64,000 nt of DNA, from contig NZ_PYOM01000019.1 in NCBI RefSeq assembly GCF_003026365.1, forward strand, positions 33,955 to 97,954. The letters are read 5' to 3'. This document shows positions 18,375-28,707 of this stretch, piece by piece (position 1 is the first letter of the stretch; every line of letters starts with the position of its first letter). The translations under genes and the position numbers were made by a program. Below the pieces are notes generated by a model, which was not told the origin of the DNA, ran no database searches, and was given only the letters and a program-made list of their open reading frames with translations. Origin of the DNA: Photobacterium angustum. Its GTDB lineage: Bacteria > Pseudomonadota > Gammaproteobacteria > Enterobacterales > Vibrionaceae.

Positions 18375-21269
18375 TCAATTCGTCACCTTGTTAATTATCA
18401 ACCATTTAGACGTTAACGAAACTAAAGTTGATTTCTCTATGGGTTTAACAATATAGTCATCCATTATCTCATGTATCTTTGAGACAGTTTTCTCTCCATA
18501 TTCGCCTGATACGGCAATGATTGGCTTAGTGCTATCTAATTCTTTTAACTGTTTTGCCGTTTCAATTCCATTCATTCCCGGCATATGAATATCCATAAAA
18601 ATGAGATCGATATTATTTTTTTTGACTTGTTCTATTGCCTCGTATCCTGATGCAGCTTGTATAACATTGATCCCTTCTTTAGATAGGTATGCTTTTACTA
18701 ATAATCTATTAGCGTGCATATCGTCAACAACTAGGACTGTTTTATCATTAAGACTTCCTAGTGGGGCAAATTTAGCGTCATTGATTATAACTTCTAATGA
18801 ACACTCAAAAGCTAATGCTCCGTTAAGTGTATCAATGTAGCCTTGCGTATACTTAGGAACAGATATACGGTCATTATTCAAATTTATTGAAGTACTATTA
18901 AAAATAAAAATCGGTGTTATTTGAGCTAAATAACCATATTTTCCTTCACGCAGCATACTTATTTGATCGTAATGAGTAATGTAAAGTCGGTGATCTATTA
19001 CTATAAAATTAAATGGGCGGTCTTTAAGCCTAGTGAAACTAAGGTAGGGATCATTTGAACATTCAATATCCATATTAAGCCCATTAAAACTCTCGGTAAG
19101 TTTTTTACTCAAGCTTGATGCACTTAAAATCAGACATGATTGACCTGATAAGTGTTGCTTAATTCTCGGGTTAGTTAGTTCACCATTAGACTGAATATTG
19201 CTTGCTGGGAAGGTGAGTGTGAACTCGGTGAATTCACCTAAAATAGAATGGCAAGAGATTGAGCCACTGAACGATTCCATTACTTTCTTACAATAAGCTA
19301 AACCAAGACCATTACCTGATACTTTGCCTAAAGAATAAAATTCATCAAATAAGTTTTCTAATTGCTCTTCTGTAATTCCAGGACCAGTGTCACGAACATG
19401 TATTTTATTATGCTTAAGTCCTTTTTCAAATTGAATACTGATATGGCTCTCAGGAAAAGTATCAAAATAATAGGCCGCATTTTTTAATAAATTGAATAAG
19501 ACAAAACTAAATAAGGTATCAGAACCATAAAAATAAAAATTATTTGTGGTCTCAAGATGAATACGTTTCTTATGCTCTTCACTATAAAGACTAAAGTCAT
19601 TGAGTGCTTGTGAGGTAAGAGAGACAGCAGAGTAATGCTGGAAAAATGAAGTACTAATAGAGGAGCCACGTAATTCATCTAAAATAACATCGATAAATTT
19701 TGTACCTAATTGTAATGCTTTTTTACCTTCAGATAATTCTTGATGAATTTTTTCGATTTCAAGTGTAGCAAGTGAATTTATTGATTCTTTATGTGCGCTT
19801 AAGAAATCAGAATCAATCTTCTCAAAGTGATATTTGATTTTTGATAATGGGTTACGTATTTCATGCGCGATTGAACCTGCTAGCACTTGGGATTTACGCA
19901 CTTTTTCTTCTGTGTTGATAAAACGATTAGCTCTTGCAAAAAGTCGTTGTAGCCCCATTATTTCTTCACAAGAAAATAGTACATTGCTCATTTCTTTAGA
20001 GGCTATATAGAAATGAGTTATTTTTTTGCTTTCATCGAGTATAGGAACAACTAATGTTACACCTATTTTATGAAGTTGTTCTGAGACGAGATGCAAGTGA
20101 TTGTCTGCTAGAGCATTATCATTTAATAACGCATCTAGATCTTGTTTTAATAGAATGTTTCTACCAGTCTTAAAGTAATCTCTTAATAATTGGTTTTTAT
20201 TTGATACTTGTACAATAAGACCATTATTAGAATGAATTACTGTATTAAGTTTTGAAATCCCCAAATCTGTTGAAATTTTAAATTCACTTATTATTTTTGT
20301 GATATTTTCAACGGGGTTTCCTTTCTTATGATAGATGATTTTATTTGCAAAGATGCGAACTAAACGTAATGTTCTATGCCAAAAAAAACCAGTAATTAAT
20401 GTCCATAAAACTAAGAAAAATGGTGTTTCCTTTATGTGATACAGTTCCAATAATATTACTGGAACTGTATAAAATATGATATTAATAAAAGTGCTTGATG
20501 TAATGAATGTTATATATTTTAACGAGTAGAATCTACTGTTAAATAAGGCGTAGCCTATTAAGAACACTTCAATTACTGATAAAGCTGGAGGTAGCCAAGC
20601 AGCTGTAAAGTCATGAAAAATGACTGCTGCTATGAAGTGAATTAAAAAGGTCGAGGAGATAAAAGCAATTATTCCTGTAATCATGTATTTTGCTTTTACT
20701 CTGTTAATACAGGTGTTATTTTTATGGAGGATTAATAAATTTATTATTGTTGATAGAAGTATTATTATTAACATTCCAAAGAAAATAAAACTTAACTCTC
20801 CAAAATTTATATAAAATACGCCAATTGCCTTAATGTCAATAGATGTAATATTTATTCTAGGAATTATATTTGTAACCAGTGTTATAATTATACTTGTATA
20901 TAATAGGAACTTTTGTGTAAATGTGAGACTAAAATTGTCTTTTTTTGATGTTATTCTACATGAAAACAAGTAAGCAAAAATGAAGGCTAATCCGGAGAAA
21001 ATGTTCGCAGCAAGAGCTATGTTAACTGCAACTATATCGCTTCTTTCAATAAGAAGAGATGATTGGAAATAGGCGTTGGATAAAATCCATAATGAAATAA
21101 AAGAAGTGTAAATGATATAAGGGAAATATATACGTTTATCATGGGAAAGTGATGGTTTGCTGTGTAAAAAGCGAGCAAAATATCCAGTCCATACGGCTAT
21201 TACAGCAGAAATCGCGATCAAAAAGATCGCGATAACATTTGTTGTAACAGCTTGATATAAATCAGCCAT
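18375..21269 (-). CDS. LuxN/AinR-like hybrid sensor kinase for acyl-homoserine lactone
   Basis: A 964-residue hybrid histidine kinase. The N-terminal 330 residues hold about eight or nine membrane spans, as in LuxN and AinR. The H box is GSIAHEIRNP with His469, very close to the position in LuxN. The ATP-binding region follows (DTGPGI, NGLGLAYCKK). A C-terminal receiver has phosphoacceptor Asp893 (FMDIHMPGMNG) and the VVDD acidic pair. Between kinase and receiver is an extra segment of about 130 residues that looks like a degenerate receiver (CLILSAS, FIVIDHRL), which makes the protein longer than LuxN (about 850 residues). It overlaps the upstream AinS-like gene by 8 bases, so the two are co-translated. 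In this family unliganded kinase activity feeds phosphate to LuxU and LuxO. Confidence 0.85.
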   Translation of the reverse strand: MADLYQAVTTNVIAIFLIAISAVIAVWTGYFARFLHSKPSLSHDKRIYFPYIIYTSFISLWILSNAYFQSSLLIERSDIVAVNIALAANIFSGLAFIFAYLFSCRITSKKDNFSLTFTQKFLLYTSIIITLVTNIIPRINITSIDIKAIGVFYINFGELSFIFFGMLIIILLSTIINLLILHKNNTCINRVKAKYMITGIIAFISSTFLIHFIAAVIFHDFTAAWLPPALSVIEVFLIGYALFNSRFYSLKYITFITSSTFINIIFYTVPVILLELYHIKETPFFLVLWTLITGFFWHRTLRLVRIFANKIIYHKKGNPVENITKIISEFKISTDLGISKLNTVIHSNNGLIVQVSNKNQLLRDYFKTGRNILLKQDLDALLNDNALADNHLHLVSEQLHKIGVTLVVPILDESKKITHFYIASKEMSNVLFSCEEIMGLQRLFARANRFINTEEKVRKSQVLAGSIAHEIRNPLSKIKYHFEKIDSDFLSAHKESINSLATLEIEKIHQELSEGKKALQLGTKFIDVILDELRGSSISTSFFQHYSAVSLTSQALNDFSLYSEEHKKRIHLETTNNFYFYGSDTLFSFVLFNLLKNAAYYFDTFPESHISIQFEKGLKHNKIHVRDTGPGITEEQLENLFDEFYSLGKVSGNGLGLAYCKKVMESFSGSISCHSILGEFTEFTLTFPASNIQSNGELTNPRIKQHLSGQSCLILSASSLSKKLTESFNGLNMDIECSNDPYLSFTRLKDRPFNFIVIDHRLYITHYDQISMLREGKYGYLAQITPIFIFNSTSINLNNDRISVPKYTQGYIDTLNGALAFECSLEVIINDAKFAPLGSLNDKTVLVVDDMHANRLLVKAYLSKEGINVIQAASGYEAIEQVKKNNIDLIFMDIHMPGMNGIETAKQLKELDSTKPIIAVSGEYGEKTVSKIHEIMDDYIVKPIEKSTLVSLTSKWLIINKVTN

Positions 21270-22533
21270 GAATGCCTATTCTTTCAAGCTTACGCATACT
21301 TATAATCCTTTTGTTGTAACTTCTGAAGTTAGTTTCTTTGAATATTTTACTCATAACATCAGTTAGAACAATTCCCTGGTATGTTTTTAGTTTAGTTCCT
21401 TCAACATGCTGGCTGCAAACAGAAACATATGGGCTTATTTCACAATTTTCAGAATTAACTGAACGATAAAAGCCTAATATTGATGGTTGTTCTACTATAG
21501 TATAGGCGATCTTTAACCCTATATTAGATAACTCGATGGTCAAATACTTAAGTGTTAAGAAAAGATTGAAATTCAGTTTCTCATTTTTCCCACTTATAGC
21601 CATTCTTATTATCTCGCATACAAGATCTTTATTCTTTACCGATTGTAGCATTTTCCTATCTAAATTTTTAATTTCTTTCTCTTGCGCCAAATAATTGACG
21701 TTGCCTTTATACATACCGCAATTATTTAAAGTATTAAGCTTCTCATTTGATAGTTCAATTGTCCAATTTTCTGTTTGAAAAAACGGTTGAAAAGTTAGCC
21801 ACTTGTGCTGATTACTCCATCTTTGAATAAGAGCCGTCGATAGCAACAATGGTAATTCGCCATTATTTTCTTGGTACAGGATAAAGTGTTCACTGTTTAA
21901 AGATACATCTAAACAATAAAGCATTTCATACCAATGCTGTTGTTTGATAAATGTTTCTATGTTTATTAGTAGGTTAGCTGAAGGTAGATCCAGTGCAACG
22001 TTACTAAATGATGTATGAAATAGTCGGGTATCATTTTCGATGTTACTAACAATTTCATATTTATAACTATCATCTTCATCACAGGTATTTGAAAGAGCAA
22101 AATATCCAGAATTATGGATATTTTGAGTTTTACTTGCTTTTGACGTTATTTTATAACATTCATAATTAGCCCAACACTCAAGAATATTATCAAAATATTT
22201 AGTTGCACAATTTTCAATAAGTCTAAATAGTGGCGGTAAGCCAAATAATAAATTATCACTTATATTTTTTTTAGCTTCATCTGATGTTAATATTGTATAT
22301 AAATTTCCTTTTAGCTTTTTTTTATTTTGACTATTTTCAATTTCTTTTATTCGGTATGAGACAATCCTTTGGAAGATATCAATATTTCCGCTTATATCTA
22401 TGTAAGTATCAATTGTGTATAGAAGTTCATTCTGTTTATTTTTAATTACCTTATTACTATTTTTTAATAAGAACTTTAGCTCAAGTTCTACGTGGGCACT
22501 ATCGTTTAAACTTTTTTCTTTAAGTAAGTACAT
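21262..22533 (-). CDS. AinS/LuxM-family acyl-homoserine lactone synthase
   Basis: A 423-residue protein preceding a LuxN/AinR-like kinase, the same order as ainS-ainR and luxM-luxN. A central segment (ALIQRWSNQHKWLTFQPFFQ) and a C-terminal synthase region (NLFLTLKYLTIELSNIGLKI, then EQPSILGFYR) resemble the AinS/LuxM family. This family makes N-acyl-homoserine lactones from S-adenosylmethionine and acyl donors and is unrelated to LuxI. AinS and LuxM are about 400 residues, so the length fits. The acyl chain cannot be read from the sequence. The gene is AT-rich compared with the neighbours. Assignment rests on context plus these segments. Confidence 0.75.
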   Translation of the reverse strand: MYLLKEKSLNDSAHVELELKFLLKNSNKVIKNKQNELLYTIDTYIDISGNIDIFQRIVSYRIKEIENSQNKKKLKGNLYTILTSDEAKKNISDNLLFGLPPLFRLIENCATKYFDNILECWANYECYKITSKASKTQNIHNSGYFALSNTCDEDDSYKYEIVSNIENDTRLFHTSFSNVALDLPSANLLINIETFIKQQHWYEMLYCLDVSLNSEHFILYQENNGELPLLLSTALIQRWSNQHKWLTFQPFFQTENWTIELSNEKLNTLNNCGMYKGNVNYLAQEKEIKNLDRKMLQSVKNKDLVCEIIRMAISGKNEKLNFNLFLTLKYLTIELSNIGLKIAYTIVEQPSILGFYRSVNSENCEISPYVSVCSQHVEGTKLKTYQGIVLTDVMSKIFKETNFRSYNKRIISMRKLERIGIHG

Positions 22534-22669
22534 TTTCTTAACCTCGACTAATAAAGTGTCTAGTTAAGTGTACTTATATGTATTGTTTCTTATAATTATA
22601 ATTTTGTAAATAAAGTAAAAATTTTAGTTTAATATTTAATGTATACGTGTTAATGATAAATATATCTTA

Positions 22670-23926
22670 TTATCTTTTATATATAGATATGTAGCTGTAA
22701 CTAATTAAACTCATTAAACATAGGCTTCCCATTGTTAAATATCCTACAGATAAGCCCCATGTCGTTACGCTAAACCCTGCAACTAAGTATGTTATTAACC
22801 ACCAAAAATGGGTCAATGAAAAATGCGCAGCAAAAAAAGGACCGCTGTCATTGTCAGAACAAGCATCAGTAATTAATAATCCTGCAGATGTTTGAATACA
22901 TGACATACCAACTCCCATAGCAAAGCAGACTAAAGTATAACCTACCCAATTAGGTGTTAACGAGCCGAGTGCAAAGGCAAATATTAACGTCAACATGCCA
23001 AGCCAATGAAAACGCTGTGGTCGATATTTATCCAGTAACTTGGGTAACAGAAAGGCAATTATCATTGAGCCTAAACCCACAATCATCATAGCTATTGCCG
23101 TTTGTGCCTCGTTACCATTAAGAATGTTATGCACATAAACTACGGTATTAACTAAAACCATCGCAGATGCACTCGCAGCTGATAGGTAAGCAAACCACAA
23201 TGATTTAAGAGAGGGATGGTTTAAGTAATTCTTAATGTTTCCTAATACTGATGAAATACTAATCTTGTCAGAACAAACGCTTACGACTTGTGGAAGCTTA
23301 CACGTCAAGATCAATGCGGCAGAAACAATGAAGGTTACTGCATCAAATATAAATAAAGACTTAAACGAAACAACAAGTAAGAAAAGAGCGGTAAGAAGTG
23401 GGCTTAATAACTGCTCTAAATCATAAGCCATTCTGCTAATAGACAATGCTGTTGTGTATTGGTGCTTAATAGGCAAAATTGTAGGCAGCGTCGATTGAAA
23501 TAACGGTGTAAAACCTGCGGAGCATGCATTTATAACAAACATGAGTACATAGACCTGCCATATTTGTGTCACAAAGGGTAAAGAGATAAACATCACCGCG
23601 CGGATAATATCGAGCGCAATTAAGGCCTTTTGCTTAGGTAAGCGATGAATAATGACGCCAAAAATAGGAGCTAAGCCAATGTAAGCCAACATTTTTATGG
23701 CGAAAGAAATACTCAAAACCATTGCTGCATTATCACCCGCTAAATTATAGGCGAGCAGTGCTAAACAAATAGAGCTTATCCCTGTGCCACTTAATGAAAT
23801 AACCTGAGCTGATAGTAACTTTATATAGTTTGTATTGTGCCACATTGAAGTGTTCTGACTGCTTGCTTGCATAAGGGGTCCGTATAAGGTTTGGCTACAT
23901 CGCATCAAAAATAATTCATATAACAA
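22670..23926 (-). CDS. MFS transporter (EntS-like)
   Basis: A protein of 418 residues or fewer with about twelve membrane spans and an MFS-type loop between spans 2 and 3 (GVIIHRLPKQKALIALDIIR). It fits the efflux group related to EntS and macrolide exporters. The true start is unclear: Met19 (23872) or Met28 (23845), just before the conserved NYIKLLSAQVISLSGTG, is more likely than the first Met. It is divergent from a LysR-type regulator, which probably controls it. The substrate is unknown. Confidence 0.8.
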   Translation of the reverse strand: MLYELFLMRCSQTLYGPLMQASSQNTSMWHNTNYIKLLSAQVISLSGTGISSICLALLAYNLAGDNAAMVLSISFAIKMLAYIGLAPIFGVIIHRLPKQKALIALDIIRAVMFISLPFVTQIWQVYVLMFVINACSAGFTPLFQSTLPTILPIKHQYTTALSISRMAYDLEQLLSPLLTALFLLVVSFKSLFIFDAVTFIVSAALILTCKLPQVVSVCSDKISISSVLGNIKNYLNHPSLKSLWFAYLSAASASAMVLVNTVVYVHNILNGNEAQTAIAMMIVGLGSMIIAFLLPKLLDKYRPQRFHWLGMLTLIFAFALGSLTPNWVGYTLVCFAMGVGMSCIQTSAGLLITDACSDNDSGPFFAAHFSLTHFWWLITYLVAGFSVTTWGLSVGYLTMGSLCLMSLISYSYISIYKR

Positions 23927-24064
23927 CCAATAAATGGATGATGGTTATTTTGATAATTCGTTAATCTTTTATTTTAGGTATAGAATGCACATCAATGAAA
24001 TTGAACATTTTAATAAGTTATATTAGTAATATTGATAACTTGGGTAAGTGGTTGGTTAGGATAA

Positions 24065-24991
24065 ATGAATAAGATAAATTGGCGTGGTATAGACTTAAAT
24101 CTACTTTTGACCTTTGATGTATTGTTTCAATTTAAAAGTGTTTCTGCTGCATCTAAGTTTATGAATTTAGGACAACCTGCAACGAGCTATAATCTAAAAC
24201 GATTACGAGAGTTACTTGATGATCCTTTATTTGAAAGGGTGGGTAATACCATGGTTGCCACTAAAAGAGCGAATGAAATAGCACCTAAAGTTGATGCTAT
24301 TCTGTCTATTATTCGTCAAGATATTTTGCCGATATCTAAGTTCGATCCCATAAACTTTGATGGCATGTTTATTGTTGGTCTAAATGATTATGCCGAGCAA
24401 ATATTTGGCCCCGATATTTTTGATTATCTACAGCAGGTTTCACCCAAAGCTAAAATCTTATTTAAGCCAGTGGATAATGAAAATGGGGTTCATTTGCTCG
24501 AAGAGCACAATACCGACCTTTGCATTGGGGTATTTAACTCATTACCCGAAAGTGTAGTATCAACCTTCTTGTATCGTGAAAAGCACCTTTGTACCTTTGA
24601 CAATTCTAAATTAGAAACTCAACTACCGATATCATTAGAGGAATATCTACAAGTACCGCAAGTCATTGTTACGGCAAATGAATGCTTAACTACAAAAGTA
24701 GATGAAACATTAGCTAATTATGGGATAGAGCGAAATGTTGTTTTAGGAACCACAAGATTCTTAACCATTCGACGTATGTTATCAGGTAGGAAAATGCTAG
24801 CTGTGATGGCTGAAATGGTGGGGCGCTCTGATTTGATTGATGATCAACTGACTTTATGTGAGCCACCAATCGATATTCCTGATTTTGATGTCGAAATGAT
24901 AGGTTTAAAGCGTAATCAACATCATCCGAAGCAAGTGTGGTTATCGGAAAAGATTAAAAATATTATTCAAACTAAGGTGCAGAAAAAATAG
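24065..24991 (+). CDS. LysR-family transcriptional regulator
   Basis: A 308-residue regulator with an N-terminal winged helix-turn-helix of LysR type (DLNLLLTFDVLFQFKSVSAA, QPATSYNLKRLRELLDDPLF) and a C-terminal effector domain ending near residue 300. The ribosome site TTAGGA precedes the ATG. It is divergent from the MFS gene across about 140 bases, the normal LysR arrangement with its target. The effector is unknown. Confidence 0.88.
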   Translation: MNKINWRGIDLNLLLTFDVLFQFKSVSAASKFMNLGQPATSYNLKRLRELLDDPLFERVGNTMVATKRANEIAPKVDAILSIIRQDILPISKFDPINFDGMFIVGLNDYAEQIFGPDIFDYLQQVSPKAKILFKPVDNENGVHLLEEHNTDLCIGVFNSLPESVVSTFLYREKHLCTFDNSKLETQLPISLEEYLQVPQVIVTANECLTTKVDETLANYGIERNVVLGTTRFLTIRRMLSGRKMLAVMAEMVGRSDLIDDQLTLCEPPIDIPDFDVEMIGLKRNQHHPKQVWLSEKIKNIIQTKVQKK

Positions 24992-25027
24992 CTGCGCCTT
25001 AGTTTGGATGCATAAAAAGCGTATTGA

Positions 25028-25273
25028 TTACTCGTGATCTGTGCCTTTAAGTATTTCGTTTAGCTTTTTCAAAATAGTATGAACGGCGTGTCCTTTTGTG
25101 ACTTCACCACCTTGCTCAACTTCAATTTTCTGTTTGCCGTATAAGCCGGTTTCTTCTTCAGCGATATGAAGCCAGTCTGGATGCCAGTAAAAAGATTGAC
25201 CGCCATCTGTGATCCAATTATGTACTCCACAGTTTTCACCACGGTAGTTAAGATCTTTAGCTTGGTAAGCCAT
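25028..25273 (-). CDS. small conserved hypothetical protein
   Basis: An 81-residue soluble protein with no signal peptide or membrane span. It is rich in aromatic and charged residues (NWITDGGQSFYWHPDWLHIAEEE) and ends in a basic/acidic helix. AAAGGA precedes the ATG. No domain is recognised. It is convergent with the LysR gene and stands alone. Confidence 0.65.
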   Translation of the reverse strand: MAYQAKDLNYRGENCGVHNWITDGGQSFYWHPDWLHIAEEETGLYGKQKIEVEQGGEVTKGHAVHTILKKLNEILKGTDHE

Positions 25274-25533
25274 ACTTTATCCTTTGTTTTATAGTCAGTT
25301 ATTTCAGAACAATATAGAAAATCAGAATACTAAACCGTGATCTAAGTATAATATTTATAGTGAATGTAACCAATTATTAATGCGTAATGTGATATTCGCT
25401 CTCTGTAGTAGTTTTGCGGCAGATTTACAGCACAATGAATGATGTTAATTTTACGAAATACTTTATTTTAATTACTCATAAATGCGCAATAAACAGGTAA
25501 TATGGCAGTAAGAATAATTAAGTGGTAACCCTA

Positions 25534-26328
25534 ATGACAACGTCTATCAAATTTATTGCTACCGACATGGATGGCACGCTTCTTTGTGATAATAAAATGT
25601 TACCTTCAGATTTCTATGAAGTGTTTCAGCAGCTTCAACAAAAAAATATCTTATTCTCAGCAGCGTCAGGTCGCCAATATCAAAGCCTTGTTAATACATT
25701 TAAACCAGTAAAAGATGAGATGGTGTTTATTGCCGAAAACGGCACTTTGGTTATGTATAAAGGAAAAGAGATTTACAGTTCTACTATACCTACCGATGAA
25801 ATCCACACCATTTTACAATCTGTCCAGCAAGTGCCTGATTGTGAGATCGTGTTGTGCGGTAAAAACTCAGCTTATACAGAAGCCACCAGCGAACAAGCAC
25901 TTAATGAAATTCGTAAGTATTATCATAACTTAAAATTGGTTGATGATTTGTTTTCTGTCGATGATGAATTTATCAAAATTGCAGTCTTAAACTTCAATGG
26001 TACAGAGGAGCATATTTACCCTGTTTTAGCGCCATTATTTGGTGAAACGCACCAAGTTGTTGTTAGTGCAAAGATTTGGCTTGATTTAATGCATAAAACA
26101 GCGTCAAAAGGCGCTGCAATAAAGCACTTACAAAAAGAATTCGGTTTTACGTTCGAAGAGAGTATGAGCTTTGGTGATTTCTTCAATGATGTAGAAATGC
26201 TTAAAGAAACTTACCATAGCTATGCCATGGAAAATGCACATCCTGAGATAAAAAAATTAGCTCGATTTGAAGCGCCGAGTAATAACGAACAGGGCGTAAT
26301 GACGGTTATTAAGAAGACAATATTATAA
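25534..26328 (+). CDS. Cof-type HAD-superfamily phosphatase
   Basis: A 264-residue HAD hydrolase of the Cof/YidA type. Motif I is DMDGTLL with the nucleophile Asp, motif II Ser is in SAASGRQ, the motif III Lys is in HKTASKGAAIK, and motif IV is GDFFNDVEML. A large C2-type cap sits between motifs II and III. Members dephosphorylate sugar phosphates, FMN or pyridoxal phosphate; the substrate here is not readable. The ATG at 25534 is chosen over the GTG at 25522 because it gives the usual N-terminus and places AAGTGG at ribosome-site distance. Confidence 0.9.
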   Translation: MTTSIKFIATDMDGTLLCDNKMLPSDFYEVFQQLQQKNILFSAASGRQYQSLVNTFKPVKDEMVFIAENGTLVMYKGKEIYSSTIPTDEIHTILQSVQQVPDCEIVLCGKNSAYTEATSEQALNEIRKYYHNLKLVDDLFSVDDEFIKIAVLNFNGTEEHIYPVLAPLFGETHQVVVSAKIWLDLMHKTASKGAAIKHLQKEFGFTFEESMSFGDFFNDVEMLKETYHSYAMENAHPEIKKLARFEAPSNNEQGVMTVIKKTIL

Positions 26329-26352
26329 TCATCATCTTAATCTAATATTATA

Positions 26353-26387
26353 AGCCTCAATACATTGTATTTAATAATTATTGAGGC
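26353..26387. terminator. bidirectional hairpin between convergent genes
   Basis: AGCCTCAATA and TATTGAGGCT arms pair across a 15-base AT-rich loop between the HAD gene and the flavin reductase gene. Confidence 0.6.
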
Positions 26388-26395
26388 TCTACTTT

Positions 26396-27067
26396 TTACT
26401 CTTTAATAAAAAAAGTATTACCATCAATATCGAGTGGTACGATAGGTTTATCGGGTTTTGCGTAACTTAAGCGTCCAACACTTTGCGTTACGTGGTAGTT
26501 ATCGAGTCCTGAAAGCGTCATTAAGTCTAGGCTTTCAATATTGATATAGCCATCTTTTCGTAGCGCGTATTTAGGCAAAATCACTCGCTCAATTTCTCCA
26601 ATGATCATATGCGTACCATTTGATCGGATCGGTATAATCTCTACTAGTCTTAAACCTATTTTTATTGGACTCTCTAATACAAATGGCGCATCAAAATGAT
26701 TGTCATAGAAAGGAGTAAGGCCCGTTTCACTAAACTCCGACACTTCTTTAGAATAGCGAGCGGATGTTTGATGGGCTCGTTGGTAGAATTCTTCAGATAC
26801 AGCGTTAATCGTGTATTGTTCTGTTTGTTGGATATTTGTATAAGTGTGTCGTTCGACAGTATCAGGGCGTAGTATAAAGCCTAATAACGCAGGTGATGAT
26901 CCAAGATGAATAACTGAGCTAACAATGGCTACATTTTCATTTCCATCTTTATCTGTAGTTCCTATAAGGTTGGCGCTTTTAAAACCTGGCAAAGAGTTTA
27001 TTAGTTGAACTCTTTGGCGTTTTTCCATTGTTTGAATATCACATGATGATAATCGAATATTATCCAT
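26396..27067 (-). CDS. flavin reductase-like (FMN-binding split barrel) protein
   Basis: A 223-residue protein with the flavin reductase-like fold: SLPGFKSANLIGTTD, NVAIVSSVIHLGSSPALLGFILRP (the phosphate-binding and substrate strand), YTINAVSE and HMIIGEIERVI. Members bind FMN and reduce flavins or transfer oxygen in a two-component system. No partner oxygenase is nearby. It may supply reduced flavin, but that is inference. Confidence 0.82.
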   Translation of the reverse strand: MDNIRLSSCDIQTMEKRQRVQLINSLPGFKSANLIGTTDKDGNENVAIVSSVIHLGSSPALLGFILRPDTVERHTYTNIQQTEQYTINAVSEEFYQRAHQTSARYSKEVSEFSETGLTPFYDNHFDAPFVLESPIKIGLRLVEIIPIRSNGTHMIIGEIERVILPKYALRKDGYINIESLDLMTLSGLDNYHVTQSVGRLSYAKPDKPIVPLDIDGNTFFIKE

Positions 27068-27158
27068 ATATTACCTCAGGTCTTTAAACGTTAGGTTCAA
27101 TACGCTTAATAACTGAGTGAGGATCACTTTAATAATTAAGAAATGAAAGAGTTGTAAA

Positions 27159-27199
27159 GCCATAGTGAGTTCTGTTTAACTATAAAAAACACTATGGCT
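27159..27199 (-). terminator. inverted repeat after the M32 peptidase gene
   Basis: AGCCATAGTG at 27159 and CACTATGGCT at 27190 are perfect 10-base arms with a 21-base loop. It lies between the end of the peptidase gene and the start of the flavin reductase gene on the same strand. No strong T-run is visible. Confidence 0.4.
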
Positions 27200-27225
27200 G
27201 ATATTAATCCTGACTTAGTACGTTA

Positions 27226-28707
27226 CTAGTTATAACGCGACATTAAATGCTGTTTAAAGAAACGAGGATTTAATGTTTCCCCTGTCGCTTGTTTAACTAA
27301 TTCGTCTGTTGATAGCGTACATCCTTTTGACCAGATATTCGTTTCAAGCCATGCGAAAATAGGGGATAAATCTCCTGATGTGATTGCAGCTTCAACATCT
27401 ACTACTTTCTTCATTGCAGCCATAAATTGTGCCGCGTACATTGCACCTAGCGTATAAGATGGAAAATAACCAAAGCTACCATCTGTCCAATGAATATCCT
27501 GCATACAGCCGTCTTTAAAGTTACCTTTAGTATCAATACCAAGGTAAGCTTGCATTTTTTGATCCCAAATAACAGGAATATCATCAACTTCGATATTGCC
27601 TTCAATAAGATCACGTTCAATTTCATAACGCAGAATTACGTGGGCAGGGTAAGTTACTTCGTCAGCATCAACACGAATAAAACCCGGTTTAACGCGAGTA
27701 TTAATAGTGTTGAGGTTTTCAGCCGTTAGCGCACTATCAGTTTCACGGTTAAATGTTTTCTGTGCCAATGGTGCCAGTTTTCTTGCAAAATCGATATTGC
27801 GTGAAAGCTGCATTTCAAAAAACAGTGACTGACTTTCATGAATTCCCATTGAGCGGGCTTGGCCTACAGGTAGATCTCGCAATTGATGCGGTAAGCCTTG
27901 CTCATAACGTGCATGACCTGTTTCATGAATAACGCCCATTAACGCTGATGTAAAATCAGTTTCATCATAACGTGTTGTAATACGTACATCGGTTGATACA
28001 CCACCACAGAATGGGTGAGTACTGATATCTAAACGCCCGTGATTAAAATCGAAGTTTAATAATTTCATGACGTCGAGACTTAGTGCGTTTTGCTCAGTAA
28101 TCGGAAATGTTCCGCTTAGAGGCAATACGGTATCATTTTTCTGTTTATTTTGTACATCTTGAATGAGCTGCGGCAACCACGATTTTACATCAGCAAAAAT
28201 ACCGTCAAGAATTTCAGATGTCATTCCTGGTTCGTAAAGATCGAGCAGGGCATCATACAGGCTTAATCCTGTTGCTTTAGAGCGGATAGCCGCTTCTTGA
28301 CGTGCAAGTTTAACAACTGGAGCTAAATTTTGTTTAAATCCTTCCCAGTCATTTTCTTTACGTTGGGTTCGCCATGCATGTTCACATTGTGAGCCTAATA
28401 AGGATTTTTGCTCCACCAGTTCTGCAGGCAAAATGTTATGCATCATCCATTGGCGCTTTAAGGCAGTAAGGCTGGTTCGTTCGGCATCAGATAATTGCTC
28501 TTGTTCTGCTTGTTCAAACCAATCAACAAGATAGTCAGCAGTTGATAATTCATGCGCAATAACAGCAAGCTCAGCCATCGCTTCAGAACGAGCTTCAGCC
28601 CCGCCACTTGGCATCATTGCTGCTTGATCCCAACCACATATCGCGCTTAGATGGTCTAAGCGTGATAACTTACGAGCATGCTGTTCTAATTTTTGATAAT
28701 AGCTCAT
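27226..28707 (-). CDS. thermostable-type carboxypeptidase 1 (M32, Taq family)
   Basis: A 493-residue metallocarboxypeptidase. The zinc motif HETGH is followed by a conserved HESQSLFFE (third ligand). The family signatures HPFCGGVSTDVRITTRY and DADEVTYPAHVILRYEIE are present. It removes C-terminal residues broadly in the cytoplasm. It is full length and carries no signal peptide. The ATG has a short purine-rich upstream stretch (GGAAAT). Confidence 0.93.
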   Translation of the reverse strand: MSYYQKLEQHARKLSRLDHLSAICGWDQAAMMPSGGAEARSEAMAELAVIAHELSTADYLVDWFEQAEQEQLSDAERTSLTALKRQWMMHNILPAELVEQKSLLGSQCEHAWRTQRKENDWEGFKQNLAPVVKLARQEAAIRSKATGLSLYDALLDLYEPGMTSEILDGIFADVKSWLPQLIQDVQNKQKNDTVLPLSGTFPITEQNALSLDVMKLLNFDFNHGRLDISTHPFCGGVSTDVRITTRYDETDFTSALMGVIHETGHARYEQGLPHQLRDLPVGQARSMGIHESQSLFFEMQLSRNIDFARKLAPLAQKTFNRETDSALTAENLNTINTRVKPGFIRVDADEVTYPAHVILRYEIERDLIEGNIEVDDIPVIWDQKMQAYLGIDTKGNFKDGCMQDIHWTDGSFGYFPSYTLGAMYAAQFMAAMKKVVDVEAAITSGDLSPIFAWLETNIWSKGCTLSTDELVKQATGETLNPRFFKQHLMSRYN

